Source of the DNA: an uncultured Hydrogenophaga sp.
Lineage (GTDB): Bacteria; Pseudomonadota; Gammaproteobacteria; Burkholderiales; Burkholderiaceae_C
Assembly: GCF_958439165.1 (NCBI RefSeq)
Contig: NZ_OY288123.1
Span: forward strand, 1-64,000
Direction: 5' to 3'
DNA: 64,000 bases
In this document: in pieces, positions 45,284 to 53,201 of the stretch
Position numbering within the stretch: the stretch's first letter is position 1
Layout of the letters: every line of letters starts with the position of its first letter
The notes under the pieces: generated by a model
What the model was told of the DNA's origin: nothing
Database searches by the model: none
What the model saw: the letters and a program-made list of their open reading frames with translations, nothing else
Position numbers and translations under genes: made by a program

Positions 45284-45685
45284 ATGAACCAGCACAGCAC
45301 CATCGAACTGCGCGACTTGCAGATCGACACCGATATCGGCACCTACGGCCCGGACGACTGCGTGCCGGACCACCACTGGCTGGACCTCACCCTGAAGATC
45401 CGCCCCGACCAGGTCCTGATCGACGCCGACGGCATGGACCGGGTGTTCGACTACGACCCGCTGGTGGTGGAGATCGACCGGCTCGCGGCCGACGGTCACT
45501 ACGAAACCCAGGAGCGGCTCATGACCCGCATCGTTCAGGCCTGCGCTGCCTACCCTGATGTCATCGCGCTGGAGATCGGGCTGCGCAAGACGCCGGTGCG
45601 CAAGGGCACGGGTTCTCTCGGTGTGCGGCTCCGGCTCGACGCAGCAGGCCTGGCTCCATGGAGGAGCCCGACTCCGCAGCGCTGA
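45284..45685 (+). CDS. folB: Dihydroneopterin aldolase
   Basis: 133-aa folate-pathway enzyme converting dihydroneopterin to 6-hydroxymethyl-dihydropterin. FolB landmarks: LRDLQIDTDIGTYG, VFDYDPLVVEID and LRKTPVRKGTGSLGVRL. Stop is convergent with the DUF2805 gene (9-base gap). Confidence 0.88.
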   Translation: MNQHSTIELRDLQIDTDIGTYGPDDCVPDHHWLDLTLKIRPDQVLIDADGMDRVFDYDPLVVEIDRLAADGHYETQERLMTRIVQACAAYPDVIALEIGLRKTPVRKGTGSLGVRLRLDAAGLAPWRSPTPQR

Positions 45686-45694
45686 TGCCGCGGG

Positions 45695-45913
45695 TCACTT
45701 GTAGCTGGCGCGCCGGTCGGAGAAGCGCCGGACCCGGCGGCGCCAGGCCCGGTAGCTGCCGGGGGCCAGCTCCCGGCGCATGAGCGCCTTCACCTCGTCG
45801 GCGGACAGCCCGTGGGCTGCGCGGATCTGATCGAAGCTCACATGGTCGCTCAGGGCCATCTGGATGACTTCACCCACGGTGGCCGGGTCGTCCAGGCCCA
45901 TGACGGTCTTCAC
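45695..45913 (-). CDS. TIGR03643/DUF2805 family small protein
   Basis: 72-aa basic protein with an HTH-like pattern (VSFDQIRAAHGLSADEVKALM) and a C-terminal YRAWRRRVRRFSDRR. Matches the TIGR03643 family in layout. Separated by one base from the DUF4149-like gene, so part of a minus-strand cluster with it and the DCC-COQ7 gene. Function unknown. Confidence 0.8.
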   Translation of the reverse strand: MKTVMGLDDPATVGEVIQMALSDHVSFDQIRAAHGLSADEVKALMRRELAPGSYRAWRRRVRRFSDRRASYK

Positions 45914-45914
45914 G

Positions 45915-46307
45915 TCAGACGAACCGCGCCAGCACCCAGCCGGCCAGGCCGATGTGGGCCAGCGTGATCAGCACCGACGCGCCATGCAGCCACTTGAAGC
46001 GTGTCCTGTCGCCGTTGTCGGTGGCGGCATTGATGGCCGGCATGAGCAGCTGCCGGGTCGGCACCACGGTGATGCCGATCGCGGCCAGCAACAGGGCGGA
46101 TGACGTGTCGATGCTGGCCACGAGCAGGGCTCCCGCCACTGCCGTCACCAGCACGAACAGGTAGAAGTGCGGAAACGCTGCGCGGATGGTGGAGCGGGCC
46201 TGGGCCATCGGCAGGGCCGTGAACAGGAAAGCGGCAAAACCGAACGAGAACAGCGCCATGCCGCCGAACAGCAGGGCCACGGTCAGAACGCTGGCGATTT
46301 CAAGCAT
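45915..46307 (-). CDS. DUF4149-like membrane protein
   Basis: 130-aa inner-membrane protein with four predicted helices (about 5-30, 50-68, 72-88, 110-128). The layout resembles DUF4149/TMEM205-type proteins. Lies between the DUF2805 gene and the DCC-COQ7 fusion, same strand. Role unknown. Confidence 0.75.
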   Translation of the reverse strand: MLEIASVLTVALLFGGMALFSFGFAAFLFTALPMAQARSTIRAAFPHFYLFVLVTAVAGALLVASIDTSSALLLAAIGITVVPTRQLLMPAINAATDNGDRTRFKWLHGASVLITLAHIGLAGWVLARFV

Positions 46308-46328
46308 GGGGAGGGGTCTCGGGCAGGG

Positions 46329-47264
46329 TCAGATGCGGCGGGCCAGCACCACGGCTGCTGCCGAGCCGGTACCGACCACGCTGCACCACAGCTTCAGCGG
46401 CCAGGGCGTGTTGCCCGCCAGTGCAGCGGCTTCGTCGCGGTGGTGGCATTCGTCGGCCTGGCACTGCAGCAACAGGTCCAGCAGGCCCGGTGGCCCGCCG
46501 TGCTGGCGGATGTGGTCGATCTGCTGCTGGTAGTGGTGGTCCACAAAGGTCTCGACCGCAGCAATGGTGGCATACACCGCCCGTTGTCCTGCCAGTGCAG
46601 GCAGGGCGCCGGTCAGCCAGCCGGCCAGCCGCCATGGCCCCAGCAGCCTGCTGCGCTGCGAGGGCGGCAACCAGTCCTCGATCAGCCGCAGGTGTTCGGA
46701 TTCGGTGGCTCCATGGCGCTCGGCGAAGGCCAGCAGTTCGCTGTTGCCCCGCCAGCGGGCCACCGCCGCGATGCCCCGGTAGATCTGCACTGCGCCGGTC
46801 TCGCCGGCATGGTCGGAGCGCAGCTCGCGCACCATGTGCTCCGAGCCGCCCGGCACCGTCGGATCGGTTGCCGGTTCCAGCCGCCGCGCAACCGACTGCA
46901 TGGCCGGACGCACCCGAAGGAAGCCGTTGTAGGCGCGTTCCATCAGCCACAGCATGCCCGGCAGCCGCGACAGGCGGGCCAGCCAGCGCCAGCCGGGCAG
47001 GCGTGCCCACATGGCCGCAAACGCGGCGGCACCGTCCAGCCGAGAACCGTCGGCCTTCTGCACATGGAAGCGCGCCAGCAGCCGCTGCTGTTCTGCCTGC
47101 AGGGCCGGGTCGCTGGTCTGGCTGATGTCCACGAAACACAGGGCAGCGTCGCCCTGCCGCTGCGCCAGACCTTGCGCATGCGCGATCTCGCGCCGGCACA
47201 GCGGGCAGCCGCCGTCGTACAGGACGGTCAGGGGTTCGTGCGGGACCGATGGTGTGGGGTTCAT
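46329..47264 (-). CDS. Fusion of a DCC1-like thiol oxidoreductase and a COQ7-type hydroxylase
   Basis: 311-aa two-domain protein. Residues about 10-115: DCC/DUF393 thioredoxin-like domain with the DGGCPLC motif (C20, C23). Residues about 135-311: COQ7-type diiron domain with all ligands in place (SDHAGETGAVQIYRG, ATESEHL, AAVETFVDHHY, ADECHHRDEA). COQ7 hydroxylates demethoxyubiquinone. The N-terminal thiol domain may feed electrons to or protect the diiron site; that link is inferred. Start ATG at 47264 gives the DCC motif its normal position. Confidence 0.85.
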   Translation of the reverse strand: MNPTPSVPHEPLTVLYDGGCPLCRREIAHAQGLAQRQGDAALCFVDISQTSDPALQAEQQRLLARFHVQKADGSRLDGAAAFAAMWARLPGWRWLARLSRLPGMLWLMERAYNGFLRVRPAMQSVARRLEPATDPTVPGGSEHMVRELRSDHAGETGAVQIYRGIAAVARWRGNSELLAFAERHGATESEHLRLIEDWLPPSQRSRLLGPWRLAGWLTGALPALAGQRAVYATIAAVETFVDHHYQQQIDHIRQHGGPPGLLDLLLQCQADECHHRDEAAALAGNTPWPLKLWCSVVGTGSAAAVVLARRI

Positions 47265-47475
47265 GCGCGCCGGATGCTAGGGCAAGTGGCCGCCCCGTGC
47301 GGACGTCGGGTTACTGGGGTCATTCGATCCGGCGGGCCGACCGCGGACGTTACCAATGCTCACATTCCGCAGCGCTTCGAGCGGAATGGCGGCGGTTCGG
47401 CGTCGTTGTAATCGCGGGCGACGCCGAAGCCGGACCGTCCTGCCGTTGTCCGTCTGCCCGATCCCCTCTCCGCCG

Positions 47476-48693
47476 ATGACCCATCTCCCCGCCCTGATCG
47501 ACCTGCTGACCGCGCCCGCCTGGAGCCTGCTGGTGCTGCTGGCCGGGGCAGGCGTGCTGGGAGCGAGCCTGCAGGCCCAGGGGGTGGTGCAGCGGCTGGC
47601 GGCCTGGGCCTGCCGGGGCAGGCCCGGCTTTGCCGACCTGTGCTGGCGCATGACGGCGCTCGTGGGGGCCACGGCCTGGCTGCTGCCATCGACTTCCGCC
47701 CGGGCTGCGCTGTGCCTGCCGGTGTTCACCGGCCTGGCGGCGCACCTGCACCACCCGGCACAGCGGCGCGCCATGGCGCTGCTGCTGCCGACCACCGTGC
47801 TCCTGTCGGCAGGCGGTTCGTTGATGGGGGCCGGCGCCCACCTGCTGGCGGTGGATGCCCTGCGGGCACAGGGTCTCCCGGCCCCCGGCTACCTGGACTG
47901 GCTCGTCTGGGCGGCGCCGTTTGCGGTGTGCGCTTGCGGCCTGGCCACGCTGGCAGTGCTTCGGAGCATGGTGCCGGCAACGCAGCGCCATGTCCGCATC
48001 GATCTGCCCCAGGAGCCGCTGGCACCCTGGACACCGGTGCAACGCCGCCTCGCCATCCTCACCCTGGCCACGGTGCTGATGTGGGTGCTGGGGCCGTGGA
48101 CCGGCATCGGACCGGCGCCGGTCGCCGCAGGCGCCGCTGTGCTGGCGGCATGGCCCCGCTGGGGCGGCACTCCGTTGCGCGAGGCCCTTCGGGGGGTCGA
48201 TGTGCGGATGCTGCTCATCCTCGCCGGCAGCCTGCTGCTGGCCGAGGCCGTGATGGCCAGTGGCGCCGCCCAGTGGATGGCCGACCAGCTGCTGGCGCCG
48301 GCCCGGCAGTTCGGGCAGACGGGCCTGCTGGCGGTCGTGGCAGCGGTGTCTCTGCTGCTGCACCTGCTGCTGACCTCGCGCAGCGCCCGTGTGGCGGTGT
48401 TGTTGCCGCTGCTGGTGCTTCCGCTGACCCTGGCCCTGCCCGATGCGCAAGGCAGCAGCGCCCGCGTGCTGGTCATGGTGGCGGTGATGGGCACCGGCTT
48501 CTGCCAGACCTTCGCCATCAGTTCCAAGGCCATGCTGCTGTTCACCCGGCACCCGCAGAGCGGCATCGGCCCGGGCGACCTGCTCCGGCTGAGTGCGCTG
48601 CTGCTGTTTCCCCTGTGGTTGCTGCTCATGGGCTTTGGCCTGTGGGTGTGGCCTGCCCTGGACCCGTTCACCTCACCGTTGGCCCATCCATGA
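47476..48693 (+). CDS. SLC13-type anion permease
   Basis: 405-aa inner-membrane protein with about ten helices, of the divalent-anion:Na+ symporter (DASS/CitT) class. Start MTHLPALIDLLTAP; an upstream ATG adds a polar stretch unlike a transporter N-terminus. It overlaps the glycerate kinase by ATGA, so the substrate is probably a small organic acid such as glycerate or glycolate. Confidence 0.8.
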   Translation: MTHLPALIDLLTAPAWSLLVLLAGAGVLGASLQAQGVVQRLAAWACRGRPGFADLCWRMTALVGATAWLLPSTSARAALCLPVFTGLAAHLHHPAQRRAMALLLPTTVLLSAGGSLMGAGAHLLAVDALRAQGLPAPGYLDWLVWAAPFAVCACGLATLAVLRSMVPATQRHVRIDLPQEPLAPWTPVQRRLAILTLATVLMWVLGPWTGIGPAPVAAGAAVLAAWPRWGGTPLREALRGVDVRMLLILAGSLLLAEAVMASGAAQWMADQLLAPARQFGQTGLLAVVAAVSLLLHLLLTSRSARVAVLLPLLVLPLTLALPDAQGSSARVLVMVAVMGTGFCQTFAISSKAMLLFTRHPQSGIGPGDLLRLSALLLFPLWLLLMGFGLWVWPALDPFTSPLAHP

Positions 48694-49970
48694 ACCTCAC
48701 CGTACTGATCGCTCCTTCCGGCTTCAAGGAGAGCCTGCTGCCCTGGCAGGCAGCCCAGGCCATGGCCCGTGGCGTGCAGCAGGCCTGGCCGCAAGCCCGC
48801 GTGCTGCAGCTGCCTCTGGTGGACGGGGGTGAAGGATTCGCCGAAGGGCTGGCACGCGCCAGCGGCGGACACGTTGAGACGGTGGAGGTGTGTGGCCCGG
48901 TGGGGCAGCGCCTGACGGCCCACCTCGGCTGGCTCGGCCCGGCCTGCGGGCCTGGCCGGACTGCCGTCGTCGAGGTGGCCGCCGCCGCCGGCTTGCGCTG
49001 GGTGCCGCAGGACCGTCGCAACCCGTTGCACACCACCAGCCGGGGCGTGGGTGAACTGATAAGTGCGGCCCTGGATCGGGGTGCAGAACGCATCCTCCTG
49101 GGCTGCGGAGACTCCGGCATCAACGACGGCGGGGCCGGCATGGCGCAGGCACTGGGCGTGCGGTTGATCGATGCCGACGGGCAGGACATTGCACCCGGAG
49201 CCGCGGGTCTGCTGCGGCTCGACCGCATCGACCTGGGAGGCATCGATCCCCGGCTCCAGCATGTGCCGATCCACGCTGCCGTCAACCAGGGCAACCGGTT
49301 GCTCGGGCCGCGTGGCGTGGCCCGTGTGCACGGGCCGCAGAAGGGGGCAACAGCTGCGCAGGTCGAATGGCTGGAGCAGGCTCTGGAACGGTGGGCCGAA
49401 CTCCTGCTCGACAGCACCGGCATTCCCGTGGACCAGGTGCCCGGCGCAGGCGCCTCCGGCGGTCTGGGTGCCGGCCTGCATGCCCTGCTGGGCGGCGTGC
49501 TGTGCCCGCGCTTTGACGTGGTCTTCCAGCACCTCGACCTGGACGGCCTGCTCGACCGCTGTGATCTGGTCATTACCGGAGAAGGGCAGCTCGACGACCA
49601 GACCCCCAACGGCAAGGTGCCGGCCGAGGTGGCCCGCCGCGCCAGGCAGCGGGGGCTGCCGGTGCTGGCCGTGGCCGGCGCCATCGGCCCCGGTGTGGCC
49701 AGCACGCTCGCTTGCGGCATCGACGCCTGGCTCAGCGCCGTGCGGCGCCCCTGCGAAGCGCAGGAAGCCCTGGACCATGCGGACCGCTGGCTGGCCGAGG
49801 CCACCGAGCAGGCGCTGCGGCTGGTCGGCATCGGTCTGGGCCTGGGGCAGCGCGCGGCGGGCACAAAAAAGGGGCAGTCACTGAAGACTGCCCCTGATGT
49901 GGTGGTGCCGGAAAGAGGAATCGAACCCCCGACCTTCTCATTACGAAAATGCGCCGCAGAATGTAAGTAG
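48690..49970 (+). CDS. Glycerate kinase (type II), with an odd C-terminal extension
   Basis: Phosphorylates D-glycerate to phosphoglycerate. The kinase proper spans about residues 1-385 (MNLTVLIAPSGFKESLLPWQ, GDSGINDGGAGMAQALG, GAGASGGLGAGLHALLGG, VITGEGQLDDQTPNGK). After residue about 385 the frame reads through an antisense tRNA terminator and then the antisense 3' end of tRNA-Thr (VPERGIEPPTFSLR is a well-known artefact of such readthrough) and stops inside the genomic island. A run of six A at 49865-49870 is where a one-base slip would put it into frames that end at 49884 or soon after. The family is normally about 380 aa. Role: photorespiratory carbon salvage with cbbZ. Confidence 0.85.
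   Translation: MNLTVLIAPSGFKESLLPWQAAQAMARGVQQAWPQARVLQLPLVDGGEGFAEGLARASGGHVETVEVCGPVGQRLTAHLGWLGPACGPGRTAVVEVAAAAGLRWVPQDRRNPLHTTSRGVGELISAALDRGAERILLGCGDSGINDGGAGMAQALGVRLIDADGQDIAPGAAGLLRLDRIDLGGIDPRLQHVPIHAAVNQGNRLLGPRGVARVHGPQKGATAAQVEWLEQALERWAELLLDSTGIPVDQVPGAGASGGLGAGLHALLGGVLCPRFDVVFQHLDLDGLLDRCDLVITGEGQLDDQTPNGKVPAEVARRARQRGLPVLAVAGAIGPGVASTLACGIDAWLSAVRRPCEAQEALDHADRWLAEATEQALRLVGIGLGLGQRAAGTKKGQSLKTAPDVVVPERGIEPPTFSLRKCAAECK
49864..49894 (-). terminator. Orphaned terminator, probably once of tRNA-Thr
   Basis: On the minus strand GGGGCAGTC-TTCAGT-GACTGCCCC (stem 49871-49879 with 49886-49894) then TTTTTT. It lies 9 bases from the left 45-bp att repeat, where the tRNA-Thr 3' end would be if the island were absent. 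The island therefore parted the tRNA from this terminator. Confidence 0.85.
49903..49947. repeat. attL: 45-bp direct repeat of the tRNA-Thr 3' part
   Basis: Identical to 55610-55654, running from the encoded CCA end through the T arm to the anticodon loop (first bases TGGTGCCGGAAAGAGGAATC). Beyond it the sequences diverge (AATGCG here, TGAGCT in the true tRNA). This is the classic footprint of tyrosine-recombinase integration into a tRNA gene. Confidence 0.95.
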
Positions 49971-50101
49971 CTAGGAACGGCGCAGGTTCTGCGGGGTTTG
50001 ACGGACCGGGTTTCTCGAAAGTTGAACCCTTTTGATTACCCCTGTATTCCTGTACATCCGGCGCTGTCATAACGACTGACACAACGAACTCTTTGGGGCG
50101 C

Positions 50102-51061
50102 TTAGCGCCGAAATTTTCTCTGGCTGTTGGTGCCCCCGCTTCCGTCTGGCTGTGCATCTAGCCAAACCTTGACAATGAGTTCAGCAGTTTGCTCTTCGCT
50201 GTAGTGTCGACCATTGAAACGCCAGCAAGTCGGTTGGTCCTCAGTGCGATCAAAGTAGAGCTCCATCGAGCGCAGACGCTGGGGTTGTTCATAATAACTC
50301 CTGTGCTTCATCGGTGGACCGAACGAAAAAAGTTCAACTTTGAACTTTGAGTCTGTCAGGGTGTTTCCATAAACTTGCCGGTATCCAATCAATAGTGCTG
50401 GACCAACACCAGAAATGCCTAATTGTGCGTCGTTAGTATGAATTTCGATTCTGAGGCTTGGTGCAGCTACCGAAAGTTCGGTGAATTTTTCTTCAACCAA
50501 GAGGCGAAGCTTTTTCTCTGAGTTTTGCGCTGATTGTACGCCCTCGTAAGAACTGAGAAAGCCAACTCTTTCAGCCTCAAACAATCGGCGCTTTTGTAAA
50601 ATCTGCGCCTGTTCAATAACCGACAGCTCGCGACTGGGAATTTCCGCTTCTTGTGCGCGGGCATCAATCACTGTTACTACAGTGTCAAGACCAAGTCTCT
50701 CGTATCCGACGTAGAGGCGCTGTTTAGGAAACCAATCTGGGACTTGCGGGGTATCCGTTAGCGCAACGAATGTTGTGAATCCATAACCAAACTTATATGC
50801 GCGGTCACGGATTCCGGTCTCCTCCATTCGCGTCCACGGGGTGGATCCCCACTCCGGCCGGTACAGCACAACGACAAGCTTTGCCTCAGTCTCGAACACC
50901 TGCTTGAAAGCCGCTTCGCCATCCTTTCCGGCCAGTGTCTTTTGTTGTTCCGAGTAGATGAAGACGTTGTATCGATCCTTGAGCCGGTTGTAGATGTCCT
51001 TGGCGATGGATTCGTCTCGTGCCAAGAAGGAGAGTGCGATGTCGTATTTGTACTGATCCAT
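50102..51061 (-). CDS. TIR-domain protein (candidate defence protein)
   Basis: 319-aa protein starting at an ATG with GAGG seven bases before it (MDQYKYDIALSFLARDE). Residues about 5-140 form a TIR-like fold: YDIALSFL beta-A, box-2-like KTLAGKDGEAAF, and W76-x3-E80 (PWTRMEETG), whose Glu is the expected NADase catalytic residue. The C-terminal half (about 150-319) is of unknown fold and lacks nucleotide-binding motifs. TIR proteins in bacterial islands are often abortive-infection effectors that deplete NAD+. The frame extends upstream into an integrase remnant, but the internal start has the ribosome site. Confidence 0.8.
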   Translation of the reverse strand: MDQYKYDIALSFLARDESIAKDIYNRLKDRYNVFIYSEQQKTLAGKDGEAAFKQVFETEAKLVVVLYRPEWGSTPWTRMEETGIRDRAYKFGYGFTTFVALTDTPQVPDWFPKQRLYVGYERLGLDTVVTVIDARAQEAEIPSRELSVIEQAQILQKRRLFEAERVGFLSSYEGVQSAQNSEKKLRLLVEEKFTELSVAAPSLRIEIHTNDAQLGISGVGPALLIGYRQVYGNTLTDSKFKVELFSFGPPMKHRSYYEQPQRLRSMELYFDRTEDQPTCWRFNGRHYSEEQTAELIVKVWLDAQPDGSGGTNSQRKFRR

Positions 51062-51147
51062 AGATACCTCGGGTTCCCCTTTTGTAACACAGCGAAGGAG
51101 GGGTATGTATAAAAAGCCAGTGGTCGATAGTTTGTGTGAGATGGTCG

Positions 51148-51343
51148 TGGCGTTGAGGATTGCAGCTGCGCGTGCGGCAGCTTGGTTGCGTACAAGGTGT
51201 ACGTAGATTGCTGAAGTGTTCGGCGATGCATGACTAGGCAAATCTTTCAGCTCCTGAAGCGTCACTCCTGCTTGTACGAGCTTGGATGAGAACGTGTGGC
51301 TCAGGCGTGCAGGCGGCGTGCTGATCTTCCTAGGGCAGTTCAT
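51148..51343 (-). pseudogene. Tyrosine recombinase C-terminal remnant
   Basis: Read on the minus strand, the frame upstream of the TIR start encodes RLSHTFSSKLVQAGVTLQEL and then SHASPNTSAIYVHL, which resemble the HxLRHTFAS, LGHxS and YxHL catalytic blocks of phage-type integrases but with degraded residues. The N-terminal core-binding domain is missing. It is the likely relic of the recombinase that inserted the island. Confidence 0.75.
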
Positions 51344-51361
51344 CCTAGAGAAGCTGTTCTG

Positions 51362-51616
51362 ATGTGGAAGTCACTGCTCGCCGCTGTCCCTGGCCTCACG
51401 TACAACGCTGACGGCACATTCAGCTCTACAAAAACGATGCAGGTGATCGGCTTTGCATTCGTCACTCGGTGGCTGACCGTCCTTGTCTACACGGACAAGT
51501 TCACGGAGTGGTACTTGCTGTCGTACCTTGTCTTTCCGTTTGGCCTTCGCGGCCTCCAGACATTCGCCAACATCCGCAACGGCAGGAGTGCAGAGAAGTC
51601 AGACGGTGAGCGCTAA
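51362..51616 (+). CDS. Small membrane protein of the island
   Basis: 84 aa with one or two hydrophobic helices (about 23-40 and 48-66: FAFVTRWLTVLVYT, WYLLSYLVFPFGLRGL) and a charged tail. No ribosome site better than the weak GAAGC. No family recognised; size and layout recall phage holin-like or plasmid accessory proteins. Precedes the ITEADRS protein by 34 bases. Confidence 0.6.
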   Translation: MWKSLLAAVPGLTYNADGTFSSTKTMQVIGFAFVTRWLTVLVYTDKFTEWYLLSYLVFPFGLRGLQTFANIRNGRSAEKSDGER

Positions 51617-51650
51617 CCGTCCAAACTGTCTTTCCACAGTCGGCCTCGGG

Positions 51651-51950
51651 ATGCTCGACGCTTTCAACAGGAGAGCAGTCGATGCCACATTTCCTCTCGG
51701 ACAAATAGTCGCAACACGCGGTGCAATTGATGCACTTGCTGAAGCGTCCATACATCCTCTAGAACTGCTTAGAAGGCATGGTGACCTCGATCCTGGTGCT
51801 CTTGATGCTGAAGATCAGAGGTCGAATCTGACAGCCGTTATTCGCGGCGGAAGAGTGTTCTCTTCGTTCGTCTACGGCTCATTCAAATTCTGGGTGATCA
51901 CGGAGGCGGACAGATCGAGCACGTGTATCCTGCTGCCAGAAGAGTACTGA
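51651..51950 (+). CDS. ITEADRS-type plasmid/phage-island protein
   Basis: 99-aa protein starting MLDAFNRRAVDATFPLGQIVATRGAIDAL, with the conserved C-terminus WVITEADRSSTCILLPEEY. I know this pattern from small proteins of plasmids and integrative elements, where the function is unknown. The 3' end (51905-51952) recurs almost intact at 54811-54857. Confidence 0.7.
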   Translation: MLDAFNRRAVDATFPLGQIVATRGAIDALAEASIHPLELLRRHGDLDPGALDAEDQRSNLTAVIRGGRVFSSFVYGSFKFWVITEADRSSTCILLPEEY

Positions 51951-51968
51951 CCAACGAGGATCCAAAAA

Positions 51969-52310
51969 ATGTCTACCGCACCCGATGTGTCGAAGCTGTC
52001 TTACAGCGAGCTGCAGCTGCTTGTTGCAGAAGCGCAGGAGCGCCTTGCGGCCAAGCGTGAAGAGGAAATCAAGGTCCTAGCTGACGCTTACGCAAAGAAG
52101 GTCGTCGCTGCTGGCTTTTCCGTGCAGGAGGCGATTGATGCGCTGAAGCCGTATCTCCCGAAGAGGGGTGCTGGCGGCAAGAAGGCTGATGTTAAGTACC
52201 GCGATCCGGCGAACCCGGACAACACCTGGAGCGGCAAGGGCAAGCGTCCTGCCTGGATTCATCAGTACGTCGCTGCTGGCCGTGCGCTCGAAGAATTCTT
52301 AGTCAGTTGA
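51969..52310 (+). CDS. H-NS-family histone-like protein
   Basis: 113-aa protein: N-terminal coiled oligomerisation helix (YSELQLLVAEAQERLAAKREEEIKV, cut here for length), linker, and C-terminal DNA-binding core YRDPANPDNTWSGKGKRPAW. The TWSGKGKRPxW core is diagnostic of H-NS in betaproteobacteria. Such xenogeneic silencers on islands keep horizontally acquired genes quiet; here it sits beside the TIR gene and orphans. Confidence 0.93.
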   Translation: MSTAPDVSKLSYSELQLLVAEAQERLAAKREEEIKVLADAYAKKVVAAGFSVQEAIDALKPYLPKRGAGGKKADVKYRDPANPDNTWSGKGKRPAWIHQYVAAGRALEEFLVS

Positions 52311-52324
52311 CTGGATGACTGACT

Positions 52325-53140
52325 ATGAATGAGTTGCTGAGTAGTGCTTTGTCGGGCGGCGTCGCCGCAGCGGCTGTAGCTTGGGCTGGTCGGACTTGGT
52401 TATCCGAGCGATTAAAGCAAGCAATCTCGCACGAATACTCGACCAAGCTTGAGACGGTTCGGAACGAACTCAGTGCGAAGTTGGAAGCTGTGAAGCATGC
52501 CTATGAAGTAGATCAGCTGCGTACATCCCTGTTTTTTGACCATCAAAGAGTTGCATTTGGTGAAGTGCTGGCAGCGGTCGTGGAGATGCAGAAGGAGTGG
52601 GACAACGTAATAGATCCCGACGAAGACTTGCTAGACCCGGCACCGTACGCGTCCCGTCGCAAGCTCGAAGCTGTCTATTTCAAGCACCAGCTCTTTCTGG
52701 ACTCGGATTTGATCATGTCAATGGAGCTTTTATTTGATTTTTATCAGGACTCGCTGCCATACTTCAACGGAATCGAGACTATAAGACGTGATGTCCTCAT
52801 GCCCTTCGGTAACGCGTCGTTTGTCGTACCGCGTCTCGCATCAGTGTTTCGGACAAAGCTTGGTATTGCTAATGACCAGCAGGCACTTCGCGACATCGCG
52901 CTATTCGGAGCTATCCGACTCGTGAACGGGTATCACTTTCCTGAGATTGGCCTTCCTGCAACTGGTGCGCTCAAGCTGGACAAGGATGAGTTTGCCTTGG
53001 GTGCAATCAACAAGGCACGAGCAAACGAACAGGCACTCGTGGAAACATTGCAAAAGCTTTTGGCCTACATCCCAGCTAACAGGTTTTTCCACGAAGCTGA
53101 AGCCTCCGCAAGGAGGTATCTTGCTGTCCTAGAAAGGTAG
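52325..53140 (+). CDS. Orphan membrane-anchored coiled-coil protein
   Basis: 271 aa. One N-terminal hydrophobic segment (about 7-22, LSGGVAAAAVAWAGRTW) followed by a coiled-coil (about 30-65) and a globular helical domain. No catalytic motif seen. Starts 14 bases after the H-NS gene and is convergent with the 230-aa orphan. I do not recognise the family. Low G+C like the rest of the island. Confidence 0.65.
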   Translation: MNELLSSALSGGVAAAAVAWAGRTWLSERLKQAISHEYSTKLETVRNELSAKLEAVKHAYEVDQLRTSLFFDHQRVAFGEVLAAVVEMQKEWDNVIDPDEDLLDPAPYASRRKLEAVYFKHQLFLDSDLIMSMELLFDFYQDSLPYFNGIETIRRDVLMPFGNASFVVPRLASVFRTKLGIANDQQALRDIALFGAIRLVNGYHFPEIGLPATGALKLDKDEFALGAINKARANEQALVETLQKLLAYIPANRFFHEAEASARRYLAVLER

Positions 53141-53201
53141 AAGGCTTAGTGGAGTGAGCAACCGAGCCTTCAAGAAAAGCACCTAGATCGAGGTGATCTC
53201 C

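Noticed and set aside
49903..49970. Left tRNA-Thr fragment as a second tRNA gene
   Set aside because: Only the 3' 45 bases are present; no acceptor 5' strand or D arm.
49732..50157. Minus-strand ORF across attL ending beside the TIR gene
   Set aside because: Its content is antisense of glycerate kinase plus tRNA-derived sequence; there is no ribosome site or family.
50102..51343. A single 413-aa integrase-TIR fusion gene
   Set aside because: The integrase part is degraded and the internal ATG at 51061 has a proper ribosome site; left open as a finding only.
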